NCBI GenBank assembly: GCA_037783545.1
Contig: JBBELK010001574.1
Location: 22,468-86,467 of the forward strand
DNA length: 64,000 bases
From: Henricia sp. BOLD:AAB3569
Taxonomy: Eukaryota; Echinodermata; Asteroidea; Spinulosida; Echinasteridae
Reading direction: 5' to 3'
The notes under the pieces: model-generated
Seen by the model: the letters and a program-made list of their open reading frames with translations, nothing else
The model's database searches: none
Told to the model about the DNA's origin: nothing
Part shown: positions 51,587 through 61,300 of the stretch, piece by piece
Layout: every line of letters begins with the position of its first letter
How positions within the stretch are numbered: the stretch's first letter is position 1
Translations under genes and position numbers: made by a program

Positions 51587-51588
51587 TA
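51587..51588. other. Target-site duplication TA, left copy
   Basis: TA at offset 207-208 of the interrupted monomer. The same TA occurs once in uninterrupted monomers and again immediately right of the element. Confidence 0.85.
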
Positions 51589-51612
51589 CCCTATAGAAAA
51601 TAAGACCGGGAT
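51589..51612 (+). repeat. Left terminal inverted repeat
   Basis: CCCTATAGAAAAT is followed by AAGA and CCGGGAT. It pairs with 53816-53839 read on the opposite strand, with one mismatch in the first 13 bp, four unmatched bases, then seven matches. Confidence 0.85.
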
Positions 51613-51659
51613 CCCGCCGGGATTGAGAAATCCCGACGGGATCCCGGTTGCTTACCGGG

Positions 51660-52062
51660 ATGCCAACCGGGATCCCGGTTCCATACCGGGATGCCAACCG
51701 GGATCCCGGTTCCATACCGGGATGCCAACCGGGATCCCGGTTCCTTACCGGGATGCCAACCGGGATCCCGGTTCCATACCGGGATGCCAACCGGGATCCC
51801 GGTTCCATACCGGGATGCCAACCGGGATCCCGGTTCCTTACCGGGATGCCAACCGGGATCCCGGTTCCATACCGGGATGCCAACCGGGATCCCGGTTCCT
51901 TACCGGGATGCCAACCGGGATCCCGGTTCCTTACCGGGATGCCAACCGGGATCCCGGTTCCATACCGGGATGCCAACCGGGATCCCGGTTCCATACCGGG
52001 ATGCCAACCGGGATCCCGGTTCCATACCGGGATGCCAACCGGGTTCCCGGTTCCATACCCGG
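51660..52062. repeat. 31-bp minisatellite, 13 copies, inside the left end of the transposon
   Basis: Units start at 51660 and every 31 bp to 52032. Each combines the 16-bp perfect palindrome AACCGGGATCCCGGTT with CCATACCGGGATGCC. Variation is nearly confined to one A/T position (CCATA or CCTTA), giving a mixed order of the two unit types. The last unit has GGGTTCCCGG and is followed by a degenerate partial copy. Thirty-one is not a multiple of three, and all three forward frames are open simply because the unit lacks stops, so this is not coding. The dense palindromes could form hairpins or cruciforms. Whether they bind a transposase is unknown. Confidence 0.95.
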
Positions 52063-52065
52063 GAT

Positions 52066-53446
52066 AGCAACGCGTAGTGGCGAAAAAGATATGCTTTACA
52101 GTAACCCCTTAAATTGCATTGAATTGAAACTTTTTCCTTCAACTTAGGTGCATGTAATCCCTTTTAAACAAAATTACATTGTGTACAGTATTTTTAATAT
52201 AGCCCCTGAAACATGGCTATGTACATGTAACTTGTTCACGAGAGGAGAATTAAGCCTATGTTTAAGGGGCCCTATATACACAATGGAATCTTGTGTGAGG
52301 GATTTTCCACTCCACTAGGTAACACAGGGATTAAATTTACACCTATCTTTAAGGGAAAGTTGCAATATTCCCTAGAAGATGTTCATAGTGATTCATACAC
52401 CTAGCTGTTATCCTGGCCTGGTTATAGTTTTGAAAAGACTGAGAACCAGTCTATTGTATAGTTTAGACTGAGAACCAGTCTATTGATGTCTGGTGCCCTA
52501 TTTAATACATGCTTACAGCCAGAACCAGACTAGTGTACTCCATGTTGGTTTAGAAATGTGACATTCAAATTTTGCTGAAGCATGGCTGAAGTCTGTCATC
52601 TGAAAATCATCCTTACCAGGCATGTTCTTACTGTATTTACATGTGTAGGTAATACTTGTGATAATTGCACAAAACTGAAATTATGGAGTGAATTTTGTGG
52701 CTGTATTTGCTCAAACTGCATCCTGGAAATCCTTTGTTTCTTGTGTAGCAAATTTGCAAAATCAGTGGCTTGTTTCCTTTGCACACACAATGTACACTAG
52801 TAAAAGTACATGTATGTGCATTTGTGTATGCATGCATGGACTGGCACAAAAATATTGTATAGGCCTATATATCTATATCAAACTATTGGAACTTGCTCTT
52901 AAAATTATCAGTTTTGCAGATTTGATGTGAACAAAAAAAGATTTAGGAGTTGGCCTAGTATAAGAACTTAGAAAGGAAATATATTAATGGAGAAGTTGAC
53001 AAAAAATTGGCTTTGTATTGTAGAACATCCGTAGAACTTATTGTAGAATGAAAGAGGCTCAAAAATTGTTTCAGATTTTCTTAAAAATTGATTTAGGCTA
53101 CATCTAAATTAACATTTACATAAACTAACTTCCTAAAAATGTGACATATTCTGGTCAATTCAGTACATGTAAACAATTATGTGTGCCAAGGAAATTGCTC
53201 CATGCAGCCTCAAGAGTTTTGAGCCTCGAGGAGGGAAAAGAAAATTGAAGACTCGTCGTGAGAAAACACTTGGATTATACTTGGAAGTCTAGTCTAGTTC
53301 TTATGTTTTGTATGCAAGTTTAATTTGATCTAAAATTGGCAAATATATATGTATCAAAAGAATTGCCTGTCTTTTATAGTTTTAAAATTATAACACTTCT
53401 TTTCACCCAGATGACATGTACATGTTAATTTGTTATGTACACGTAC
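52066..53446. other. AT-rich unique core of the transposon, no gene seen
   Basis: This is the only non-repetitive DNA in the window. Open frames are short (72 to 80 codons, for example 52582-52800 and 52688-52930), overlap one another on both strands, and show no recognisable domain. The core contains ACATGTA-type words (for example 52218 and 53415), TAGGCCTA-like sequence near 52860, and a short direct repeat at 52436-52485. No DDE/D transposase motif, reverse transcriptase, tRNA-like promoter or poly-A-tailed structure was seen. It may be filler from an ancestral autonomous element or captured host DNA. Confidence 0.7.
52436..52485. repeat. Duplicated 21-bp stem-loop motif in the transposon core
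   Basis: A 21-bp word beginning AGACTGAGAACCAGTCT occurs at 52436-52456 and 52465-52485, offset by 29 bp. Each contains the inverted repeat AGACTG / CAGTCT with a five-base loop. A shortened relative, AGAACCAGACT, follows near 52521. It could be a degenerating minisatellite seed or a protein-binding site; function unknown. Confidence 0.75.
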
Positions 53447-53450
53447 TGGT

Positions 53451-53822
53451 ATATCCCGGGAGAATCCTGCTGGGATCGTGGTCAGATTTACTCGGAACCT
53501 GGTGGAATCCCGCCGGGATCCCGGTGGAATCCCGCCGGGATCCCGCCGGGATCCCGGCGGGATTTACCGGGATCCCGGCGGGATTTACCGGGATCCCGGC
53601 GGGATTTACCGGGATCCCGGTGCAATCCCGGTGCAATCCCGGCGGGATTTACCGGGATCCCGGTTAACCGGGATCCCGGCTGGAATCCCGGTTAACCGGG
53701 ATCCCGGTAAATCCCGCCAAATTTTCCCGCAAGTTTTTCCCGGCGGGATCCCGGCGGGATCCCGCCGGGATCCCAGTTGGAATCCCGCCGGGATCCCGCC
53801 GGGATCCCGCCGGGAATCCCGG
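53451..53822. repeat. GGGATCCC-rich subterminal repeats at the right end of the transposon
   Basis: An irregular array of CCGGGATCCCGG, GCCGGGATCCCGCC and related words. A 21-bp unit beginning GGGATTTACCGGG is tandem at 53559, 53580 and 53601 with a degenerate copy near 53644, and a GGTTAACCGGGATCCCGG word occurs twice near 53664-53710. The core palindrome is the same as in the left minisatellite, but the periods differ (21 versus 31), so the two ends expanded separately. There are further degenerate copies from 53454. Confidence 0.9.
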
Positions 53823-53839
53823 CTGAATTTTCTATGGGG
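53816..53839 (-). repeat. Right terminal inverted repeat
   Basis: Read on the minus strand this is CCCCATAGAAAAT, TCAG, CCGGGAT, the partner of 51589-51612. The outermost match is 12 of 13. Confidence 0.85.
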
Positions 53840-53841
53840 TA
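53840..53841. other. Target-site duplication TA, right copy
   Basis: TA directly after the right terminus GGGG and directly before AACTCTC, the satellite sequence that normally follows offset 208. It pairs with the TA at 51587-51588. A 3-bp duplication is excluded because the outer neighbouring bases differ. Confidence 0.85.
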
Positions 53842-53931
53842 AACTCTCTATATTGCGCACTTGTCATAACAAAATTGACAGACTTTCGCCGGGAAATGGC
53901 AGAGAAATTTCAAAGTTTAGAAAAAACTGGG

Positions 53932-55119
53932 TTGAGGCTTCCTGACTGCTCTCACGCAAACCGTGGCTGTCTGTACACACCTCTTTGGGGTACTCCTGAG
54001 TTGTGCGCATGCTCAGTCATTCGGACTGTCGTTAACGCACCGCAGTTTGGCTCGGCAATTTGGTCAAAGTGTGGTCCAAACGTCGGCAAATTTGGAGGTC
54101 GAAAAATGTTCCGACGAACTTCAAATTTTGCATGCCCTAAACTCTCTATATTGCGCACTTGTCATAAAAAATTGACAGACTTTCGCCGGGAAATGGCAGA
54201 GAAATTTAAAAGTTTAGAAAAAACTGGGTTGAGGCTTCCTGACTGTTCTCACGCAAACCGTGGCTGTCTGTACACACCTCTTTGGGGTACTCCTGAGTTG
54301 TGCGCATGCTCAGTCATTCGGGCTGTCGTTAACGCACCGCAGTTTGGCTCGGCAATTTGGTCAAAGTGTGGTCCAAACGTCGGCAAATTTGGAGGTCGAA
54401 AAATGTTCCGACGAACTTCAAATTTTGCATGCCCTAAACTCTCTATATTGCGCACTTGTCATAACAAATTGACAGACTTTCGCCGGGAAATGGCAGAGAA
54501 ATTTCAAAGTTTAGAAAAAACTGGGTTGAGGCTTCCTGACTGCTCTCACGCAAACCGTGGCTGTCTGTACACACCTCTTTGGGGTACTCCTGAGTTGTGC
54601 GCATGCTCAGTCATTCGGACTGTCGTTAACGCACCGCAGTTTGGCTCGGCAATTTGGTCAAAGTGTGGTCCAAACGTCGGCAAATTTGGAGGTCGAAAAA
54701 TGTTCCGACGAACTTCAAATTTTGCATGCCCTAAACTCTCTATATTGCGCACTTGTCATAAAAAATTGACAGACTTTCGCCGGGAAATGGCAGAGAAATT
54801 TAAAAGTTTAGAAAAAACTGGGTTGAGGCTTCCTGACTGTTCTCACGCAAACCGTGGCTGTCTGTACACACCTCTTTGGGGTACTCCTGAGTTGTGCGCA
54901 TGCTCAGTCATTCGGGCTGTCGTTAACGCACCGCAGTTTGGCTCGGCAATTTGGTCAAAGTGTGGTCCAAACGTCGGCAAATTTGGAGGTCGAAAAATGT
55001 TCCGACGAACTTCAAATTTTGCATGCCCTAAACTCTCTATATTGCGCACTTGTCATAACAAATTGACAGACTTTCGCCGGGAAATGGCAGAGAAATTTCA
55101 AAGTTTAGAAAAAACTGGG
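53932..55119. repeat. Tandem duplication of a 2-monomer higher-order repeat
   Basis: Copy 1 is 53932-54525 and copy 2 is 54526-55119, 594 bp each. The first monomer has C277A and the second has C18T, A94G and A237C. I found no difference between the copies. The pair is the first complete satellite unit right of the transposon. Confidence 0.93.
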
Positions 55120-56011
55120 TTGAGGCTTCCTGACTGCTCTCACGCAAACCGTGGCTGTCTGTACACACCTCTTTGGGGTACTCCTGAGTTGTGCGCATGC
55201 TCAGTCATTCGGACTGTCGTTAACGCACCGCAGTTTGGCTCGGCAATTTGGTCAAAGTGTGGTCCAAACGTCGGCAAATTTGGAGGTCGAAAAATGTTCC
55301 GACGAACTTCAAATTTTGCATGCCCTAAACTCTCTATATTGCGCACTTGTCATAAAAAAATTGACAGACTTTCGCCGGGAAATGGCAGAGAAATTTCAAA
55401 GTTTAGAAAAAACTGGGTTGAGGCTTCCTGACTGCTCTCACGCAAACCGTGGCTGTCTGTACACACCTCTTTGGGGTACTCCTGAGTTGTGCGCATGCTC
55501 AGTCATTCGGACTGTCGTTAACGCACCGCAGTTTGGCTCGGCAATTTGGTCAAAGTGTGGTCCAAACGTCGGCAAATTTGGAGGTCGAAAAATGTTCCGA
55601 CGAACTTCAAATTTTGCATGCCCTAAACTCTCTATATTGCGCACTTGTCATACAAAATTGACAGACTTTCGCCGGGAAATGGCAGAGAAATTTCAAAGTT
55701 TAGAAAAAACTGGGTTGAGGCTTCCTGACTGTTCTCACGCAAACCGTGGCTGTCTGTACACACCTCTTTGGGGTACTCCTGAGTTGTGCGCATGCTCAGT
55801 CATTCGGGCTGTCGTTAACGCACCGCAGTTTGGCTCGGCAATTTGGTCAAAGTGTTGTCCAAACGTCGGCAAATTTGGAGGTCGAAAAATGTTCCGACGA
55901 ACTTCAAATTTTGCATGCCCTAAACTCTCTATATTGCGCACTTGTCATAACAAATTGACAGACTTTCGCCGGGAAATGGCAGAGAAATTTCAAAGTTTAG
56001 AAAAAACTGGG

Positions 56012-58389
56012 TTGAGGCTTCCTGACTGCTCTCACGCAAACCGTGGCTGTCTGTACACACCTCTTTGGGGTACTCCTGAGTTGTGCGCATGCTCAGTCAT
56101 TCGGACTGTCGTTAACGCACCGCAGTTTGGCTCGGCAATTTGGTCAAAGTGTGGTCCAAACGTCGGCAAATTTGGAGGTCGAAAAATGTTCCGACGAACT
56201 TCAAATTTTGCATGCCCTAAACTCTCTATATTGCGCACTTGTCATAAAAAAATTGACAGACTTTCGCCTGGAAATGGCAGAGAAATTTCAAAGTTTAGAA
56301 AAAACTGGGTTGAGGCTTCCTGACTGCTCTCACGCAAACCGTGGCTGTCTGTACACACCTCTTTGGGGTACTCCTGAGTTGTGCGCATGCTCAGTCATTC
56401 GGACTGTCGTTAACGCACCGCAGTTTGGCTCGGCAATTTGGTCAAAGTGTGGTCCAAACGTCGGCAAATTTGGAGGTCGAAAAATGTTCCGACGAACTTC
56501 AAATTTTGCATGCCCTAAACTCTCTATATTGCGCACTTGTCATAAAAAATTGACAGACTTTCGCCGGGAAATGGCAGAGAAATTTCAAAGTTTAGAAAAA
56601 ACTGGGTTGAGGATTCCTGACTGTTCTCACGCAAACCGTGGCTGTCTGTACACACCTCTTTGGGGTACTCCTGAGTTGTGCGCATGCTCAGTCATTCGGG
56701 CTGTCGTTAACGCACCGCAGTTTGGCTCGGCAATTTGGTCAAAGTGTGGTCCAAACGTCGGCAAATTTGGAGGTCGAAAAATGTTCCGACGAACTTCAAA
56801 TTTTGCATGCCCTAAACTCTCTATATTGCGCACTTGTCATACAAAATTGACAGACTTTCGCCGGGAAATGGCAGAGAAATTTCAAAGTTTAGAAAAAACT
56901 GGGTTGAGGCTTCCTGACTGCTCTCACGCAAACCGTGGCTGTCTGTACACACCTCTTTGGGGTACTCCTGAGTTGTGCGCATGCTCAGTCATTCGGGCTG
57001 TCGTTAACGCACCGCAGTTTGGCTCGGCAATTTGGTCAAAGTGTGGTCCAAACGTCGGCAAATTTGGAGGTCGAAAAATGTTCCGACAAACTTCAAATTT
57101 TGCATGCCCTAAACTCTCTATATTGCGCACTTGTCATAAAAAATTGACAGACTTTCGCCGGGAAATGGCAGAGAAATTTCAAAGTTTTGAAAAAACTGGG
57201 TTGAGGCTTCCTGACTGCTCTCACGCAAACCGTGGCTGTCTGTACACACCTCTTTGGGGTACTCCTGAGTTGTGCGCATGCTCAGTCATTCGGACTGTCG
57301 TTAACGCACCGCAGTTTGGCTCGGCAATTTGGTCAAAGTGTGGTCCAAACGTCGGCAAATTTGGAGGTCGAAAAATGTTCCGACGAACTTCAAATTTTGC
57401 ATGCCCTAAACTCTCTATATTGCGCACTTGTCATAAAAAAATTGACAGACTTTCGCCGGGAAATGGCAGAGAAATTTCAAAGTTTAGAAAAAACTGGGTT
57501 GAGGCTTCCTGACTGCTCTCACGCAAACCGTGGCTGTCTGTACACACCTCTTTGGGGTACTCCTGAGTTGTGCGCATGCTCAGTCATTCGGACTGTCGTT
57601 AACGCACCGCAGTTTGGCTCGGCAATTTGGTCAAAGTGTGGTCCAAACGTCGGCAAATTTGGAGGTCGAAAAATGTTCCGACGAACTTCAAATTTTGCAT
57701 GCCCTAAACTCTCTATATTGCGCACTTGTCATAAAAAATTGACAGACTTTCGCCGGGAAATGGCAGAGAAATTTCAAAGTTTAGAAAAAACTGGGTTGAG
57801 GCTTCCTGACTGTTCTCACGCAAACCGTGGCTGTCTGTACACACCTCTTTGGGGTACTCCTGAGTTGTGCGCATGCTCAGTCATTCGGGCTGTCGTTAAC
57901 GCACCGCAGTTTGGCTCGGCAATTTGGTCAAAGTGTGGTCCAAACGTCGGCAAATTTGGAGGTCGAAAAATGTTCCGACGAACTTCAAATTTTGCATGCC
58001 CTAAACTCTCTATATTGCGCACTTGTCATACAAAATTGACAGACTTTCGCCGGGAAATGGCAGAGAAATTTCAAAGTTTAGAAAAAACTGGGTTGAGGCT
58101 TCCTGACTGCTCTCACGCAAACCGTGGCTGTCTGTACATACCTCTTTGGGGTACTCCTGAGTTGTGCGCATGCTCAGTCATTCGGGCTGTCGTTAACGCA
58201 CCGCAGTTTGGCTCGGCAATTTGGTCAAAGTGTGGTCCAAACGTCGGCAAATTTGGAGGTCGAAAAATGTTCCGACAAACTTCAAATTTTGCATGCCCTA
58301 AACTCTCTATATTGCGCACTTGTCATAAAAAATTGACAGACTTTCGCCGGGAAATGGCAGAGAAATTTCAAAGTTTTGAAAAAACTGGG
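56012..58389. repeat. Tandem duplication of a 4-monomer higher-order repeat
   Basis: Copy 1 is 56012-57200 and copy 2 is 57201-58389, both 1189 bp. The order is: extra A near offset 240; consensus; C18T with A94G and A236C; A94G with G185A and A285T. Private changes are CGCCTGG near 56268, ATTCC near 56603 and T for C near 58139. A three-monomer relative lacking the last unit precedes it at 55120-56011, with A237C in place of A236C. Confidence 0.93.
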
Positions 58390-61300
58390 TTGAGGCTTCC
58401 TGACTGCTCTCACGCAAACCGTGGCTGTCTGTACACACCTCTTTGGGGTACTCCTGAGTTGTGCGCATGCTCAGTCATTCGGACTGTCGTTAACGCACCG
58501 CAGTTTGGCTCGGCAATTTGGTCAAAGTGTGGTCCAAACGTCGGCAAATTTAGAGGTCGAAAAATGTTCCGACGAACTTCAAATTTTGCATGCCCTAAAC
58601 TCTCTATATTGCGCACTTGTCATAAAAAATTGACAGACTTTCGCCGGGAAATGGCAGAGAAATTTCAAAGTTTAGAAAAAACTGGGTTGAGGCTTCCTGA
58701 CTGCTCTCACGCAAACCGTGGCTGTCTGTACACACCTCTTTGGGGTACTCCTGAGTTGTGCGCATGCTCAGTCATTCGGGCTGTCGTTAACGCACCGCAG
58801 TTTGGCTCGGCAATTTGGTCAAAGTGTGGTCCAAACGTCGGCAAATTTGGAGGTCGAAAAATGTTCCGACAAACTTCAAATTTTGCATGCCCTAAACTCT
58901 CTATATTGCGCACTTGTCATAAAAAATTGACAGACTTTCGCCGGGAAATGGCAGAGAAATTTCAAAGTTTTGAAAAAACTGGGTTGAGGCTTCCTGACTG
59001 CTCTCACGCAAACCGTGGCTGTCTGTACACACCTCTTTGGGGTACTCCTGAGTTGTGCGCATGCTCAGTCATTCGGACTGTCGTTAACGCACCGCAGTTT
59101 GGCTCGGCAATTTGGTCAAAGTGTGGTCCAAACGTCGGCAAATTTGGAGGTCGAAAAATGTTCCGACGAACTTCAAATTTTGCATGCCCTAAACTCTCTA
59201 TATTGCGCACTTGTCATAAAAAATTGACAGACTTTCGCCGGGAAATGGCAGAGAAATTTCAAAGTTTAGAAAAAACTGGGTTGAGGCTTCCTGACTGCTC
59301 TCACGCAAACCGTGGCTGTCTGTACACACCTCTTTGGGGTACTCCTGAGTTGTGCGCATGCTCAGTCATTCGGACTGTCGTTAACGCACCGCAGTTTGGC
59401 TCGGCAATTTGGTCAAAGTGTGGTCCAAACGTCGGCAAATTTGGAGGTCGAAAAATGTTCCGACGAACTTCAAATTTTGCATGCCCTAAACTCTCTATAT
59501 TGCGCACTTGTCATACAAAATTGACAGACTTTCGCCGGGAAATGGCAGAGAAATTTCAAAGTTTAGAAAAAACTGGGTTGAGGCTTCCTGACTGCTCTCA
59601 CGCAAACCGTGGCTGTCTGTACACACCTCTTTGGGGTACTCCTGAGTTGTGCGCATGCTCAGTCATTCGGACTGTCGTTAACGCACCGCAGTTTGGCTCG
59701 GCAATTTGGTCAAAGTGTGGTCCAAACGTCGCCAAATTTGGAGGTCGAAAAATGTTCCGACGAACTTCAAATTTTGCATGCCCTAAACTCTCTATATTGC
59801 GCACTTGTCATAAAAAAATGACAGACTTTCGCCGGGAAATGGCAGAGAAATTTCAAAGTTTAGAAAAAACTGGGTTGAGGCTTCCTGACTGCTCTCACGC
59901 AAACCGTGGCTGTCTGTACACACCTCTTTGGGGTACTCCTGAGTTGTGCGCATGCTCAGTCATTCGGACTGTCGTTAACGCACCGCAGTTTGGCTCGGCA
60001 ATTTGGTCAAAGTGTGGTCCAAACGTCGGCAAATTTGGAGGTCGAAAAATGTTCCGACGAACTTCAAATTTTGCATGCTCTAAACTCTCTATATTGCGCA
60101 CTTGTCATAAAAAATTGACAGACTTTCGCCGGGAAATGGCAGAGAAATTTCAAAGTTTAGAAAAAACTGGGTTGAGGCTTCCTGACTGTTCTCACGCAAA
60201 CCGTGGCTGTCTGTACACACCTCTTTGGGGTACTCCTGAGTTGTGCGCATGCTCAGTCATTCGGGCTGTCGTTAACGCACCGCAGTTTGGCTCGGCAATT
60301 TGGTCAAAGTGTGGTCCAAACGTCGGCAAATTTGGAGGTCGAAAAATGTTCCGACGAACTTCAAATTTTGCATGCCCTAAACTCTCTATATTGCGCACTT
60401 GTCATAAAAAATTGACAGACTTTCGCCGGGAAATGGCAGAGAAATTTCAAAGTTTAGAAAAAAACTGGGTTGAGGCTTCCTGACTGCTCTCACGCAAACC
60501 GTGGCTGTCTGTACACACCTCTTTGGGGTACTCCTGAGTTGTGCGCATGCTCAGTCATTCGGGCTGTCGTTAACGCACCGCAGTTTGGCTCGGCAATTTG
60601 GTCAAAGTGTGGTCCAAACGTCGGCAAATTTGGAGGTCGAAAAATGTTCCGACAAACTTCAAATTTTGCATGCCCTAAACTCTCTATATTGCGCACTTGT
60701 CATAAAAAATTGACAGACTTTCGCCGGGAAATGGCAGAGAAATTTCAAAGTTTTGAAAAAACTGGGTTGAGGCTTCCTGACTGCTCTCACGCAAACCGTG
60801 GCTGTCTGTACACACCTCTTTGGGGTACTCCTGAGTTGTGCGCATGCTCAGTCATTCGGACTGTCGTTAACGCACCGCAGTTTGGCTCGGCAATTTGGTC
60901 AAAGTGTGGTCCAAACGTCGGCAAATTTGGAGGTCGAAAAATGTTCCGACGAACTTCAAATTTTGCATGCCCTAAACTCTCTATATTGCGCACTTGTCAT
61001 AAAAAATTGACAGACTTTCGCCGGGAAATGGCAGAGAAATTTCAAAGTTTAGAAAAAACTGGGTTGAGGCTTCCTGACTGCTCTCACGCAAACCGTGGCT
61101 GTCTGTACACACCTCTTTGGGGTACTCCTGAGTTGTGCGCATGCTCAGTCATTCGGGCTGTCGTTAACGCACCGCAGTTTGGCTCGGCAATTTGGTCAAA
61201 GTGTGGTCCAAACGTCGGCAAATTTGGAGGTCGAAAAATGTTCCGACAAACTTCAAATTTTGCATGCCCTAAACTCTCTATATTGCGCACTTGTCATAAA

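Larger units (their letters stand above)
1..51588. repeat. 297-bp satellite array, left segment (about 173.7 monomers)
   Basis: Head-to-tail copies of a 297-bp unit, each beginning TTGAGGCTTCC in the phase used here, run without any foreign sequence from the window start to 51588. Most monomers differ from the consensus at zero to three positions. Spacing is 297 bp except where single-base indels occur, for example +1 in a G run at about 4217, 35100 and 39857, +1 in an A run at about 2026, 13905, 16870 and 17168, and one 11-bp deletion near 43627. The segment stops at offset 208 of the monomer that starts at 51381, where a transposon is inserted. Tandem satellites of this kind usually lie in heterochromatin (pericentromeric, subtelomeric or knob-like), but nothing in the window fixes the chromosomal location. 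I do not recognise the family. Confidence 0.99.
51589..53839. mobile_element. Non-autonomous TIR DNA transposon, TA target duplication, 2251 bp
   Basis: The ends are CCCTATAGAAAAT on the left and, reading inward on the other strand, CCCCATAGAAAAT on the right: a 13-bp terminal inverted repeat with one mismatch. After four unmatched bases both ends continue CCGGGAT. The element lies inside a satellite monomer whose sequence gives an unambiguous empty site, CCCTAAAC. TA is present on both sides of the insert and once in every empty monomer. Both subterminal regions are GGGATCCC-rich tandem repeats; the middle is AT-rich unique DNA. No transposase-like reading frame is visible, so the copy would depend on a transposase in trans. 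TA duplication is typical of Tc1/mariner-type elements and also occurs in some other superfamilies. The CCCTATAG start is not the usual CAGT-like Tc1 end, so the superfamily stays open. Confidence 0.88.

Noticed and set aside
51691..52147. Open frames across the 31-bp minisatellite
   Set aside because: All three frames are open owing to the stop-free unit; the translation is just a short repeating peptide.
52582..52930. 72- and 80-codon open frames in the transposon core
   Set aside because: Short, mutually overlapping on both strands, no domain or transposase motif; expected by chance in 1.4 kb.
51589..53839. LTR retrotransposon, SINE/LINE or Helitron as the identity of the insertion
   Set aside because: No direct terminal repeats, no poly-A tail, and a TA duplication with inverted termini, which does not fit any of these.
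53430..53945. 171-codon frame running from the subterminal repeats into the satellite
   Set aside because: It crosses the transposon/satellite junction and is mostly simple GGGATCCC repeat, so it is not a gene.
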